A DNA stretch of 64,000 nucleotides from Paenibacillus sp. XY044 (lineage in GTDB: Bacteria; Bacillota; Bacilli; Paenibacillales; Paenibacillaceae). Positions 9,749 through 18,889 of this stretch are shown here, in pieces. Position 1 is the first letter of the stretch, and every line of letters begins with the position of its first letter. The translations under genes and the position numbers were made by a program. The notes beneath the pieces were generated by a model. The model saw only the letters and a program-made list of their open reading frames with translations. It was not told the origin of the DNA and made no database searches. The stretch is from the NCBI RefSeq assembly GCF_002257645.1, contig NZ_NQMO01000007.1:1-64000 (forward strand), given 5' to 3'.

Positions 9749-10681
9749 ATGACAATAAAGAGGTCTCAGCAATTAGGAAATACGGCACGCAGCTATGATC
9801 TTGTTCCAGGCTGGGCAAAGCTCCCTGCTCACTTAGAGTTTGGCTATACACATGGAATTGTCGTAGATCAACAGGATAACGTCTATATTTTTCATACAGG
9901 CAAGCCCTCAATTTTCAAATTTGATGAGTCTGGGGAATTTAAAGCGGCTTGGGGCGAGGAGTTCGAGGGTGGCGCACACGGATTTTATCTTCATACGGAA
10001 CGAAATAATGAATACCTGTTTGTTACAGACACCGCTCGCGGTAATGTGGTGAAAATGGATTTAAACGGGAAGCACTTGTTGACATTGGGAACACCGGATC
10101 GTCCTGATATATACAACGAAGAGTTTAAATATGTCCCTACAGATGTAGCCGTTTCGGCAAATGGCGATATTTATGTAGCCGATGGCTATGGACAAAGCTG
10201 GATTCATCACTATACGGCAGCAGGGGAATATATCCGTTCCTGGGGTGGAAAAGGTACAGAAATGGGACAATTAAACTGTCCACATGGCATTTCCATCGAT
10301 ATACGTAGTGGTATAGAAGAGGTTTATGTAGCCGATCGCGGTAATCATCGAATTCAAGTCTTTACCTTACAGGGCCATTTCAAAAGAGTCATCGTTGATG
10401 ATATAGATCAGCCCTGCAGCTTTTATTACTATGGAGATGATCTCTTCTTCCCAGACTTAAACAGTAGGGTTACGATTTTCGATAAAAATGATCGATTGAT
10501 CTGTCATTTAGGTGAAGATCAACAGGCTTACAAACAAACTGGCTGGCCGAATTTAGCTAAGTCCTACTACAGAGATAATAAATTCAGCTCACCTCATGGA
10601 GTTTGTGTCGATTCCAAGGGTTCTGTTTATGTTGCTGAATGGATTATCGATGGACGTGTAACAAAGCTTACATTGGCTTAA
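9749..10681 (+). CDS. NHL-repeat six-bladed beta-propeller protein
   Basis: The 310-residue product is made of repeated blades of NHL type, for example HGIVVDQQDNVYIFHTGKPS, DVAVSANGDIYVADGYG, GIEEVYVADRGNHRIQVF and GVCVDSKGSVYVAEW. The layout resembles peptidyl-alpha-hydroxyglycine lyase-like and SMP-30-like propellers. No signal peptide is seen, so it is likely cytoplasmic. It lies 31 bases behind the dioxygenase gene and is followed by a long hairpin terminator, forming a two-gene unit. A lyase or lactonase acting on the oxygenase product is possible but unproven. Confidence 0.85.
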   Translation: MTIKRSQQLGNTARSYDLVPGWAKLPAHLEFGYTHGIVVDQQDNVYIFHTGKPSIFKFDESGEFKAAWGEEFEGGAHGFYLHTERNNEYLFVTDTARGNVVKMDLNGKHLLTLGTPDRPDIYNEEFKYVPTDVAVSANGDIYVADGYGQSWIHHYTAAGEYIRSWGGKGTEMGQLNCPHGISIDIRSGIEEVYVADRGNHRIQVFTLQGHFKRVIVDDIDQPCSFYYYGDDLFFPDLNSRVTIFDKNDRLICHLGEDQQAYKQTGWPNLAKSYYRDNKFSSPHGVCVDSKGSVYVAEWIIDGRVTKLTLA

Positions 10682-10701
10682 TTGTATAGTGAAAAATTAA
10701 G

Positions 10702-10740
10702 TAAACCCGCATGTCCTAAATGATTGGACTTGCGGGTTTA
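10702..10740 (+). terminator. Hairpin terminator after the NHL gene
   Basis: A 10-bp perfect stem TAAACCCGCA/TGCGGGTTTA with an inner GTCC/GGAC pairing lies 20 bases after the NHL gene stop. The minus-strand side is T-rich too, so it may work in both directions. Confidence 0.8.
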
Positions 10741-11257
10741 TTGCATCCCAAATGACACTACTGCTGATAAATCTTCTGGCAAAGCCAACAACCAGGAACA
10801 AGTAGAAGACCAAAAAATAAATGTCGGTTTGAAGCGGACAGTAAGGGCTCTTGACCTGACTCCTACTTTCATAATGGGAAAAGCTTAGGATTGCTGCTGT
10901 GGTAAGAATTCCCAAATTATCCATCTGCCACATATTCGGGTTATCTACAAGCGAAAAAAAAGAACCAGCTTGCTTCCGACAATCGGCACGCCGCTTTGTC
11001 AATCCATTGAAGCTCTACATCGATGAGCGGCTCATGATGGTGAAAAGCATATATGATAACCAGCACTTACAATATCATTCATCTGCGCATTGACACGCCT
11101 CGCGGCGACTGTTGCGGTTTAATGCACGCCATCTATTCGCAGAACTCTTTGCCCGCAAAGGTGACGGGCTCGCGGTGCAAAGCTGTACGGTTACAAAGGC
11201 AGCAGCGGAGAGATCACTTTGGGTATGTACATCAAAGGCGGCTTACTCACCTTGCTG
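10741..11257. other. Gene-free stretch with decayed coding sequence
   Basis: No intact gene. On the plus strand around 11100-11260 short frames such as KLYGYKGSSGEITLGMYIKG look coding-derived but break repeatedly, and the minus strand between 10760 and 11000 has a hydrophobic frame. None could be assigned to a family. The region is probably gene debris between the NHL unit and the GH85 gene. Confidence 0.4.
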
Positions 11258-11330
11258 CAGCGAAAAAAACACCTTCAAGGTATTCTCCATATCCTTCGAT
11301 ATGGCCCAATTTCTTTGAAGGTGTTTCATT
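11258..11330 (-). terminator. Terminator of the GH85 gene
   Basis: A 12-bp stem AAACACCTTCAA/TTGAAGGTGTTT with an inner CCATAT/ATATGG hairpin is followed, on the minus strand, by a T7 run. It lies about 60 bases past the GH85 stop codon. Confidence 0.8.
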
Positions 11331-11386
11331 TTTCCTCACATCATGAAGTCATTTCCATAGCAGCTTACAAGGCAGGCTAACGATTC

Positions 11387-14275
11387 CTATTTTTCGACGC
11401 TTGTGTTTGTTGTTCCAAATGGAACTTTTACAGGCTCGGACATATTGCCATTAAAGTCTTCCAATACGACCTCGATAACGCCGGAATTTCCCTGAACCGC
11501 AAGCGAAGTTAAATCGTCAACACCGCGAGTGGCATACGTTCTTCCATCTTTGAATGTAATCCGTTTGCCATCCTGCCATGCATATAAATGCCACCAATCA
11601 TTAGATGTCGGCCCGGATAGTTTAACCTTAGATCCCTTCATGGTCGCAATGCCTTCATAAACATCTGCATGATTATCTTTCAATACCCCTGTATGATCTG
11701 CATAACTAATTACGCTTCCCTTAGCGTCCAGCAATGAAATTCTAACGGTATATGCTCTTCCGTCTGTATAAGGAACTTCAATAGTCGCTTTATTTGTTCC
11801 TTTTGCGAACGTAGTCGAATACTTGTCTTTATGGGAGGAGTAGTTCAATGCTACGTCTACTTTTACTTTAGCGTAATTAACTGCTGGAGTATCCCAGGCT
11901 ACATCAATGGATGCAACATTTTCTGTTGTCTTGATATTTTTAACCGTATTCGAAAAATCTTTTGGGACAACTGCTGCTTTGCTTTCGCTTCCATCCGCGC
12001 CAACAGCTGTAACTTTGATTTTCACTGTACCTGTTGGATCATACAAAGACTTAATGTAAAATTTGTCATCATATGTTCCGCCCAAGAATACTTCTTTGCC
12101 ATTTTCATATTCCGCATATACATTGTACTGTTGTACTTTGCTGTAATCTGCCAAGTCCCATGAAATATACATTTCAGAAGAATCAAAAGACTTATCAATT
12201 TTGAGTCCTGTTGGAGCAGCTGGTTTAGCGACTTTATTGTCAGTAATTTTTATTTCACCAACATTAAACTGGTAATCTTTAATCGTTCCTTGCCCTGGGG
12301 TAAAAGATAGACCAAAAGCTGCTAATGTTCTACCCGCATATTTGGATAGATCCAGATTTTTTCGTTCCCATCCTTTTGTTGTTTTGTTTGCTCCGCTTGG
12401 AATTTCGATGTACTCCACTTTGGATGGATCATCCTCAAAAATCAAACCAGCTTTAACGCTGCTTGCATCGGTTGCAGATGGTTTATTGTAGGTAATACTT
12501 AACATCGAAGTGTTTTTAATGTCCAGCTTAGTTTTGTACAGTTGTACAAAATTAGCGGCATCCAAATCACCAAAGAATGCCAAAGAGCTGCCTCCATTAT
12601 ACCCGCCAACCTGAGTATAATTAGATCCTGCGCTATATTTCTTTCCATAGTCATAATCTACATTCAAACGGGTGCCTTCTGTATCGATTCGCCATTGCCA
12701 TGTTGGGAGGATATCCTGATTATTGATATTTGCCCATTCGTGATCATTCGAAACTTTACCGTCCACAAAATACTGCATGCCATGACCGGTATTGAAGTTG
12801 GTGTGGAAGTTGGAACCGTCAATGACGGATCTTTCCGAGATATATGCCGCCATACCTGGCCATGTCTTATATTTCTGACCTTCGTTTGCTTCTCCACGAT
12901 TCGGATCATTAGCTGTTATTACAGGGTCCGGATTCGCATTTAAAACAGCTTCCAGCAATTGATCATGTGTCAAGCCGGCTGAATTCAGCGTACCTTTTCC
13001 TTCATTATACGTAGGGGAATCTGCAGTACCTGACCACCATGCTCTTTCTCTTGCTGCAACATATTTGTAATATTCAGGGTTTCCACGTCTGTTCTCCGTG
13101 TACTTGTTAGGTCCAGAATGGCCAAACAACTGTTCGTCCAGCGCTTCAAAGACCATAGAGCTGCCCAGAGATGCTATACCTGTTCTAGGTACGAGATTTT
13201 CATCGTAAGTGTTGAATAAAGACCCGCGGATTCCACTAAATCCGGTTTGGCCTGCTTCAAGCGTATTAAATACCGTATTTCTTGGATCTAAGCCTAGTGA
13301 GTTCATGGTTGCTACAGATCCATCTGCCTGGGATTTACTTGGGTCTGGATTTATGTACAATGAATTCCCAGCAATCGTCTGATCAGTTGGCTTTTTGATC
13401 CAGTTGCTGAACTCTTTCGCATTTTTGTTATAGTAGTCAATTTCACCCCATTTGCTTTGATTATCTTGTCCATAGAGGTTGGACGCATAAACCTGCACAT
13501 AAAGGCCTTGTGAAGTCATCGCACGGATAAACTCTTCATAAACCGGCATAAAGTCGGCAGGCAGTTCTTCTTCCGCATTCACGAAGTACCCGTCAAAGCC
13601 GTAATATTTCGCGATTTCAACGAGTTTATCGGCCATAGGGAATCTGCCATTCTCGTCTTTATAAATGTAGTCATCCGTATGTTCCGATCTTGGGAAGAAG
13701 ATACAGCCTAAAGATTGAACACCGTTTTTGTGAGCGGCGTTGGTATATGCCGGGTTTGGAATATTGAGCACACCAAACTCATATTCACGCTGCCACCAGT
13801 CTGCTTCAGGATCAAATAAGGAGTCCGGCGTTGGATTTGTCACTACGCCATGCCAAGATGCCGTGTAATCTACATATTGCCAAAAGTTAAATAAATATTG
13901 TGCGAACTGATCATTATAGTTCGTCGGGTTGAAAAATTCATTGCCATAGTCCCCAGTTAACATTAAACTTTTGACCTCTTGTTCCAGCTTTGGATTCGCC
14001 TGAGTTGGTTTAAATGGCTCATTACGTTTCTGAAGCGGCACTTCCGCTCTCATAAATTCATAGTACTCATCTGTTTCGGGAGTCCAATCCAGGATATTCT
14101 GTTTTCGGTATCCATGATAAACCGGTTGATTTTCACCCTTGTAACCTTGTTCACCCTGACGGGGTGGCAAGGTATCGCCGCCGGCATGTACGATTGCAGC
14201 ATTAGGCAGTATCGTACCAGCAGCCAATACGGATGCCAAGAAGACCGCCAGGTGCTTTTTTTGATTTGGTTTCAT
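11387..14275 (-). CDS. Secreted GH85 endo-beta-N-acetylglucosaminidase
   Basis: A 962-residue exported glycosidase that should cut between the two core GlcNAc residues of N-glycans. A signal peptide (KHLAVFLASVLAAGTILPNA) opens the protein. The GH85 catalytic domain (about 50-500) includes VDYTASWHGVV and the catalytic pair in YYGFDGYFVNAEEELP, with Asn233 and Glu235 fitting the family NxE arrangement. A galactose-binding-like beta domain and a fibronectin-III-like domain (PAAPTGLKIDK) follow. The ATG at 14275 has GAGGAG upstream; a TTG 24 bases earlier lacks one. No sortase or SLH anchor was seen, so it is probably released. It would feed mannose-rich glycans to the GH38 enzymes nearby. Confidence 0.93.
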   Translation of the reverse strand: MKPNQKKHLAVFLASVLAAGTILPNAAIVHAGGDTLPPRQGEQGYKGENQPVYHGYRKQNILDWTPETDEYYEFMRAEVPLQKRNEPFKPTQANPKLEQEVKSLMLTGDYGNEFFNPTNYNDQFAQYLFNFWQYVDYTASWHGVVTNPTPDSLFDPEADWWQREYEFGVLNIPNPAYTNAAHKNGVQSLGCIFFPRSEHTDDYIYKDENGRFPMADKLVEIAKYYGFDGYFVNAEEELPADFMPVYEEFIRAMTSQGLYVQVYASNLYGQDNQSKWGEIDYYNKNAKEFSNWIKKPTDQTIAGNSLYINPDPSKSQADGSVATMNSLGLDPRNTVFNTLEAGQTGFSGIRGSLFNTYDENLVPRTGIASLGSSMVFEALDEQLFGHSGPNKYTENRRGNPEYYKYVAARERAWWSGTADSPTYNEGKGTLNSAGLTHDQLLEAVLNANPDPVITANDPNRGEANEGQKYKTWPGMAAYISERSVIDGSNFHTNFNTGHGMQYFVDGKVSNDHEWANINNQDILPTWQWRIDTEGTRLNVDYDYGKKYSAGSNYTQVGGYNGGSSLAFFGDLDAANFVQLYKTKLDIKNTSMLSITYNKPSATDASSVKAGLIFEDDPSKVEYIEIPSGANKTTKGWERKNLDLSKYAGRTLAAFGLSFTPGQGTIKDYQFNVGEIKITDNKVAKPAAPTGLKIDKSFDSSEMYISWDLADYSKVQQYNVYAEYENGKEVFLGGTYDDKFYIKSLYDPTGTVKIKVTAVGADGSESKAAVVPKDFSNTVKNIKTTENVASIDVAWDTPAVNYAKVKVDVALNYSSHKDKYSTTFAKGTNKATIEVPYTDGRAYTVRISLLDAKGSVISYADHTGVLKDNHADVYEGIATMKGSKVKLSGPTSNDWWHLYAWQDGKRITFKDGRTYATRGVDDLTSLAVQGNSGVIEVVLEDFNGNMSEPVKVPFGTTNTSVEK

Positions 14276-14307
14276 TATCACACGCTCCTCAATTTTCAAT
14301 ATATTTA

Positions 14308-14328
14308 TAAAAACGACATACGTTTTTA
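14308..14328. promoter_or_regulatory. Palindrome upstream of the GH85 gene
   Basis: TAAAAACG-ACATA-CGTTTTTA is a perfect 8-bp inverted repeat 33 bases upstream of the GH85 start. It could be an operator or a leader hairpin. Nothing else in the window was seen with the same arms. Confidence 0.4.
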
Positions 14329-14356
14329 TCGAAGGTAAACTAGCTTTAGTTAGACG

Positions 14357-15120
14357 TTATTTCTTTTGCGAAGCGTTCCACTTATTCACTTCTTAGGTGA
14401 TTTGTTCTCCGCCAAGCTTGTCCCAGTCTTCAACGAATTTGTCGAATGGATCGATGGGAATTGCCCCATATATCACTTTCGTGAATATTTCCGTTTCCAC
14501 TTTGTCCAGGGCTGCCCTCTTCTCCCCTATCGTATTTGTTGGTGCACCGCCATAACAACATTTTTGCGCCCGCTTCAAATCTTTGTCCTGAGCCGCAATA
14601 CAATAAGAGCATATTTAGCGGCCGTTATTCCTTTGCGATCGACATGGGTGCTTCACCGCCATGAATAGATGGAATAGGATCTTTTATCCATATTCTCGGA
14701 AAAGCTCCGTAGGCGTTAAAAAAGCCGTTCGCTGAAGGATATCCATTAATAATTTCTTTGCTCAATGCGACACCAATCGTATCCTGCTTTCCGTTTCCGT
14801 CCGGATCTTTGGTTGTAAACGCCTTCGATATCTTCAAAACATCATCCCAAGTAGAAGGGGCAGGAAGGTTAAGTTTTTTAAGCCAATCCGTTCGCACCCA
14901 CAAGACCGGCGTTTGTGCGCCGATCATCGGTTCTGTTTTGGGCAGCGCAAATAGATTTCCATCGAAAGTAGCCGATTGAAGTGCCATAGGATCTTGTTCG
15001 AAGATGTCCTTCACGGCTTGTGAAGCATATTGATCGCCTTCACAGTCCAATCATATTTCAGATTGATCCCCATCTCTCTGTACAGGGATTCCCAGGCATT
15101 ATTCTGTTCCGACTGACCAT
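14357..15120 (-). pseudogene. Sugar ABC transporter substrate-binding lipoprotein, broken
   Basis: Minus-strand frames read WESLYREMGINLKYDWTVKA, then VLWVRTDWLKKLNLPAPSTW, then GEKRAALDKVETEIFTK and PIDPFDKFVEDWDKLGGEQI, ending EVNKWNASQKK. In order these are the middle and C-terminal parts of a LipO-type extracellular solute-binding protein. At least two frameshifts (near 15045 and 14620) and a stop in the penultimate segment separate them, and the N-terminal half with its lipobox is missing. It stands 80 bases upstream of GH85 on the same strand, so an oligosaccharide uptake system once stood here. Confidence 0.8.
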
Positions 15121-15196
15121 CCTGCTCTTTTTATTCTTGTCTACTTAACGGGGTTATGACCAGCCAGGAATACGATAACGGACATTTTAGCGTCAA

Positions 15197-15964
15197 TTAA
15201 TACAAGACCATACCACCATCTGCAAATAATGTAGTCCCTGTCACATAGCTGGCTTCATCGGATAATAACCATGCTACCGGTGCAGCAACTTGTTCAGGTG
15301 TCCCTACTTGCCTGGAAGGAATTTTGTTGATAATTGCTTGTGTGGTCGCCGGATCGCTGAATAACTTTTCATTCATTGGCGTATCAATTGCACCAGGAGC
15401 AACCGTATTGATTCGAATTCCTTTATCCGCATATTCTCGTGCTAATGTTTCTGTCAACAGCTTCAACCCACCTTTGGATGAGGCATAATGTACATAATGG
15501 GGTTTAGGAATTTGTTGATGAACACTTGAGACATTCACAATGCTGCCTTTGATATCGTGTTTTAGCAAGTAATTGATTGTTTCTTGACATCCTAGAAAGG
15601 TCCCACGTAAATTAATATCCATGATGCGATTCCACTCATCTACCGGCAAGCTCTCGGAAGGATATTCAGATTGAACACCAGCATTATTCACGATGCCGTG
15701 CAAGGTTCCAAAGTGAGCAATAGCCGTATCCACCAGCTTCTTCGCGGTGTCTACCTTCCCAACGTCTCCTTGACAAGCAACAGCTTGCCCACCCGCTGCT
15801 TTAATAAGTGCAATTGCTTCTTCTGCTAAGCGTTTACTACGATCACTTGCAAAATTTATCACTACTTTACATTTTTCTTTCCCTAGACGAAGCGCAATCC
15901 CTCTTCCAATTCCTTGTGCTGCGCCGGTCACGATAAACACTTTTCCCTGCAAATCATTGAACAT
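15197..15964 (-). CDS. SDR family oxidoreductase
   Basis: A 255-residue classical short-chain dehydrogenase. The cofactor motif TGAAQGIGRGIAL is at the N-terminus, NNAG at about 90, and the catalytic YASSKGG (Tyr and Lys spaced by three) near 155-160. It ends with the usual GTTLFADGGMVLY. It is the last gene of a four-gene minus-strand unit with a mutarotase-like protein, an RraA-like protein and mannonate dehydratase. By context it may interconvert a keto-acid and its alcohol, for example fructuronate/mannonate, though SDR specificity cannot be read from motifs alone. Confidence 0.9.
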   Translation of the reverse strand: MFNDLQGKVFIVTGAAQGIGRGIALRLGKEKCKVVINFASDRSKRLAEEAIALIKAAGGQAVACQGDVGKVDTAKKLVDTAIAHFGTLHGIVNNAGVQSEYPSESLPVDEWNRIMDINLRGTFLGCQETINYLLKHDIKGSIVNVSSVHQQIPKPHYVHYASSKGGLKLLTETLAREYADKGIRINTVAPGAIDTPMNEKLFSDPATTQAIINKIPSRQVGTPEQVAAPVAWLLSDEASYVTGTTLFADGGMVLY

Positions 15965-15990
15965 GAGATAACCTCCTTTTGCTACGTGGT

Positions 15991-16977
15991 TTATCTGCTA
16001 TTCTGTAATCTTTTCCATGATAACTTCAATTCAAATGACCTTGTCTGCTGAGCCTTTATTTCAATCGCTTCGCCACGTTGCATGGATTCATGTAAGCCCT
16101 CTTCATGCGACGCAGAATTCGGCTCAACCCCCATGACATAGCATGCACCATAGAATGGATAGTCTTGAAGACCATTGAACTCTTGCCATAACCAGAGATT
16201 CGGCATGATTTCAGTATCCCATTCCACAATAACGCGCAAATCCAGTCTTTCATTATTTATGGCATACCATCCAGCAGATAGATCCTTTAATATCGCAAAA
16301 TCCGTTGCCTTTTCTACAGGTACGATACTTAAATCACGGGTCGCATCCTTTATAGGCCATGAATACGTCCCTTTCTTCAGACGAGATCGTACCGGATCAC
16401 GCTCAGCAGATTCAATCGTACGCGCAGGCACTTCAAGGGTTACGCCCGATCCGATCAGCGGGGCACCAAAAGCGATGTGCTGTCCCCATTCAACCCATAA
16501 GTCTTGTTGCCCATGGTTCGTTATTCGTTCTTGTATAGCTATCGATTGATCTGCTTCATCGATCATGACAATACGTTCAATAGCATATGGCGTTTTATAT
16601 AGTCGTGTTGAGAATGTAATTGTAGCCGACGAATCAGATACTTCTCCAACCTTATATTGCCATGGCAATTGGCAAGCCTCGCCGTGGAAATTGTGCATCA
16701 CGCCATGACAGAAACTGTCTTCACCAGCATTGGGAAATAGAATTTGCCAACCCCCAGGGTAGCTCTGCAGCCAAAGTTCCTTTGATGTATGACAATAGTC
16801 GGCTCGACTGCCAAGCTTCCCGATTCCCCAAGGACTTTCCCACAAGATGTTATTGTTATGAATACAGATTTTATAGATATCTCCGCCTTTTTCAGGTAGA
16901 AACTCCACCAACAATCCGTTTCCTTTGACTTGCACAACCTCCATCTGACCTGGATTTATAATTTTTTTAATATCCAT
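15991..16977 (-). CDS. DUF4432 aldose-1-epimerase-like protein
   Basis: The 328-residue protein has the beta-sandwich flavour of galactose-mutarotase folds: KGNGLLVEFLPEKGGDIYKI at the start, then ILWESPWG, VEWGQHIAFGAPLIG and the acidic LWLWQEFNGLQDYPFYG region near 265. These match DUF4432/aldose epimerase-like proteins that often accompany sugar-acid genes. It probably equilibrates anomers of the operon's sugar. It is 13 bases downstream of the RraA-like gene stop and 26 bases upstream of the SDR, so co-transcription is expected. Confidence 0.78.
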   Translation of the reverse strand: MDIKKIINPGQMEVVQVKGNGLLVEFLPEKGGDIYKICIHNNNILWESPWGIGKLGSRADYCHTSKELWLQSYPGGWQILFPNAGEDSFCHGVMHNFHGEACQLPWQYKVGEVSDSSATITFSTRLYKTPYAIERIVMIDEADQSIAIQERITNHGQQDLWVEWGQHIAFGAPLIGSGVTLEVPARTIESAERDPVRSRLKKGTYSWPIKDATRDLSIVPVEKATDFAILKDLSAGWYAINNERLDLRVIVEWDTEIMPNLWLWQEFNGLQDYPFYGACYVMGVEPNSASHEEGLHESMQRGEAIEIKAQQTRSFELKLSWKRLQNSR

Positions 16978-16990
16978 AGCCTTTACCTTC

Positions 16991-17656
16991 CTACAGAATG
17001 CCGAATTTCTCGAATGCCTCGGATACCTTCATTCCTTTGAGAATGTGGTCTCTAACCATATTTTCACCGTTTACCTTTTCGAATGCTTTGGCTATGACCT
17101 CATCTTCGACTTCTTTCGGAACGACGACAATCCCATCCATATCGCCAAAAATCAGATCGCCAGGATGAATCAACACATCGCCAATTTTAATGGTTACATT
17201 ATAATCAATGACTTCATTACGAGCATAAGAGTCGGTTGGACGCGTCCCTTTCACAAAGACTGGGAAGCCTAGCTCTTTAATTTTCTTTACATCTCGGCAT
17301 AATCCATCAATGACAGCGCCTCTGCCTCCAGCTACTTTCGTAGCCGCCGACATTAATTCACCGAAAAATGCCGAACGCTCGGAGCCCCCTACATCGCCGA
17401 CGAATACTTCTCTAGGCTGGATACTGTCTAATACTTCAATTTGTTTCTTGTAGGCTTGGACGGGTTCTCGGGAGACATCTGCGACTTGGACCGTTTTGGC
17501 ATAACCACACACAACCATGTCGGGATCCAATGGACGAATATGCGGCGGAAGCGCCTGATTTCGCAACCCAAGGCTATCCAAAATGTCGGATATGACCGCC
17601 GAATATAGCTTTTCTTGCAATTGATCCAAGTAATCTTGATTTTTCATATTTTTCAT
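16991..17656 (-). CDS. RraA family protein (HMG/CHA aldolase-like)
   Basis: A 221-residue RraA-like protein. The family core is intact: GELMSAATKVAGGRGAVIDG followed by LCRDVKKI, with the conserved Arg-Asp pair that binds the metal, and GDLIFGDMDGIVVVPKE. Proteins of this family are retro-aldolases or decarboxylases on oxo-acids; RNase E inhibition by true RraA is not expected in a Firmicute. Its place between mannonate dehydratase and a mutarotase-like gene supports a catabolic role on a keto sugar acid. Spacing to both neighbours is under 25 bases. Confidence 0.85.
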   Translation of the reverse strand: MKNMKNQDYLDQLQEKLYSAVISDILDSLGLRNQALPPHIRPLDPDMVVCGYAKTVQVADVSREPVQAYKKQIEVLDSIQPREVFVGDVGGSERSAFFGELMSAATKVAGGRGAVIDGLCRDVKKIKELGFPVFVKGTRPTDSYARNEVIDYNVTIKIGDVLIHPGDLIFGDMDGIVVVPKEVEDEVIAKAFEKVNGENMVRDHILKGMKVSEAFEKFGIL

Positions 17657-17676
17657 CCCTCTTCTATTTTAGTTTT

Positions 17677-18756
17677 TTATTTCTCTATATCGATTTGTTG
17701 CATGGTTGCACGCATATAGCCTAATGCATAAGCCATACCTGCATGCCAAGGTGCATCACACGTCATTAATGGCGTATGATCCGGTATAAGCACACCTTTA
17801 AATTGATGTTTCTTGAATAAACGCAGCGCTTTAATCATATCGATATCGCCTTCATCAACGAAGACCTCTGTATAATTAGGAACCTTTCCCTTTACGTTAC
17901 GAAAATGAACATAAGATATTTTATCCTGTGAAGCATATTGTTCAATGGCTTCATAGACATCGCCAGTGACCATTTCTTGAATCGAACCCATACAAAACTC
18001 TATTGCGTTACTGCTGCTGGGCACGAGATCAATCATTCTCTGATATTTGTCAGGTTCATTGACTAAACGTGCATGCTGACGAATTTCCGGCATCGGTGGA
18101 TCGTCTGGATGCAGTGATAACTTCACGCCCGCTTCCTCGGCAACCGGCAAGACACGCTCTAGAAAATAGGCTAAACGTTCCCAAATTTCTTCATGCGAGG
18201 TAGGCGGCAGATACCCTTGATCCAACAGACTCGCATCATAGGTCATATTCCACACCTGACCAAGCGGTAGCGGTTTGTTTAACTCCTCCATCGTTGGGTG
18301 GAATGTCGATGTCAACCCCCCGCCACGTGCGGATGGCTTCTGAAAATGTCCCCAGACACCCGCAATACTAAAGTTATATCCAATTACAGGTATGCCTGCC
18401 CGGCCCACATTCCGAATGATTTGCTTGAGGTGTTCAATTTGTTGATCTCGTTTTGGTCCTGCGAGCAGAACATCATACCAATCCGATGGATTAAAGTTCT
18501 CAATCGCTGCGAATTCAAGCCCCTCCCGATTTAATTCTTCTTTCAACTTCACAAGATTCTCGTACTCCCAGATCGGGTCATTGACTCGGGCGATACCATA
18601 ATTATGTTCCCCATCCGTGGATGGCAGCCCCTGATCATCAATCTCTCCGTAATAATTCACCAAATGCACGACAACAGCCTCACAACCAGCCTGCTTTGCG
18701 AATTGATAGTATTCTTTCTTTAACATATGACGATATAAGCCAATGCCCAGCTTCAT
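17677..18756 (-). CDS. uxuA: Mannonate dehydratase-like TIM-barrel enzyme
   Basis: A 359-residue sugar-acid dehydratase or xylose-isomerase-like barrel. The UxuA-type metal motif SLHPDDPP is at 214-221 and the late VHFRNVKG motif is present near 280. UxuA converts D-mannonate to 2-keto-3-deoxygluconate. An in-frame ATG 39 bases upstream exists, but AAAAGGAGC lies correctly before 18756. It is the first gene of the minus-strand unit 18756-15197, and a 20-base operator identical to one before the GntR gene lies about 45 bases upstream. Substrate is inferred from family and context; a related aldonate is possible. Confidence 0.85.
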   Translation of the reverse strand: MKLGIGLYRHMLKKEYYQFAKQAGCEAVVVHLVNYYGEIDDQGLPSTDGEHNYGIARVNDPIWEYENLVKLKEELNREGLEFAAIENFNPSDWYDVLLAGPKRDQQIEHLKQIIRNVGRAGIPVIGYNFSIAGVWGHFQKPSARGGGLTSTFHPTMEELNKPLPLGQVWNMTYDASLLDQGYLPPTSHEEIWERLAYFLERVLPVAEEAGVKLSLHPDDPPMPEIRQHARLVNEPDKYQRMIDLVPSSSNAIEFCMGSIQEMVTGDVYEAIEQYASQDKISYVHFRNVKGKVPNYTEVFVDEGDIDMIKALRLFKKHQFKGVLIPDHTPLMTCDAPWHAGMAYALGYMRATMQQIDIEK

Positions 18757-18799
18757 ATCAACTGCTCCTTTTTGTATGAATTGATTATAGATCAAATTC

Positions 18800-18819
18800 T
18801 GAAATCTGAAATATCAGAT
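18800..18819. promoter_or_regulatory. GntR operator before the uxuA-like operon
   Basis: TGAAATCTGAAATATCAGAT contains the palindrome ATCTGA-AATA-TCAGAT. The identical 20 bases occur at 19611-19630 upstream of the GntR gene, and I saw no third copy in the window. The arrangement (regulator promoter and target promoter) is what is expected of a self-regulated FadR-type repressor. Confidence 0.8.
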
Positions 18820-18889
18820 GATCCGAGAAAAAACATACCTACATTACCTGTGAAAACACAAGCATAAGTATGTCGCAGCTACCAGCTTG

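Noticed and set aside
15140..15160. TTCTTGTCTACTTAACGGGG as a hybrid of both repeat families
   Set aside because: Only short pieces of each match, with no hairpin and no further module.
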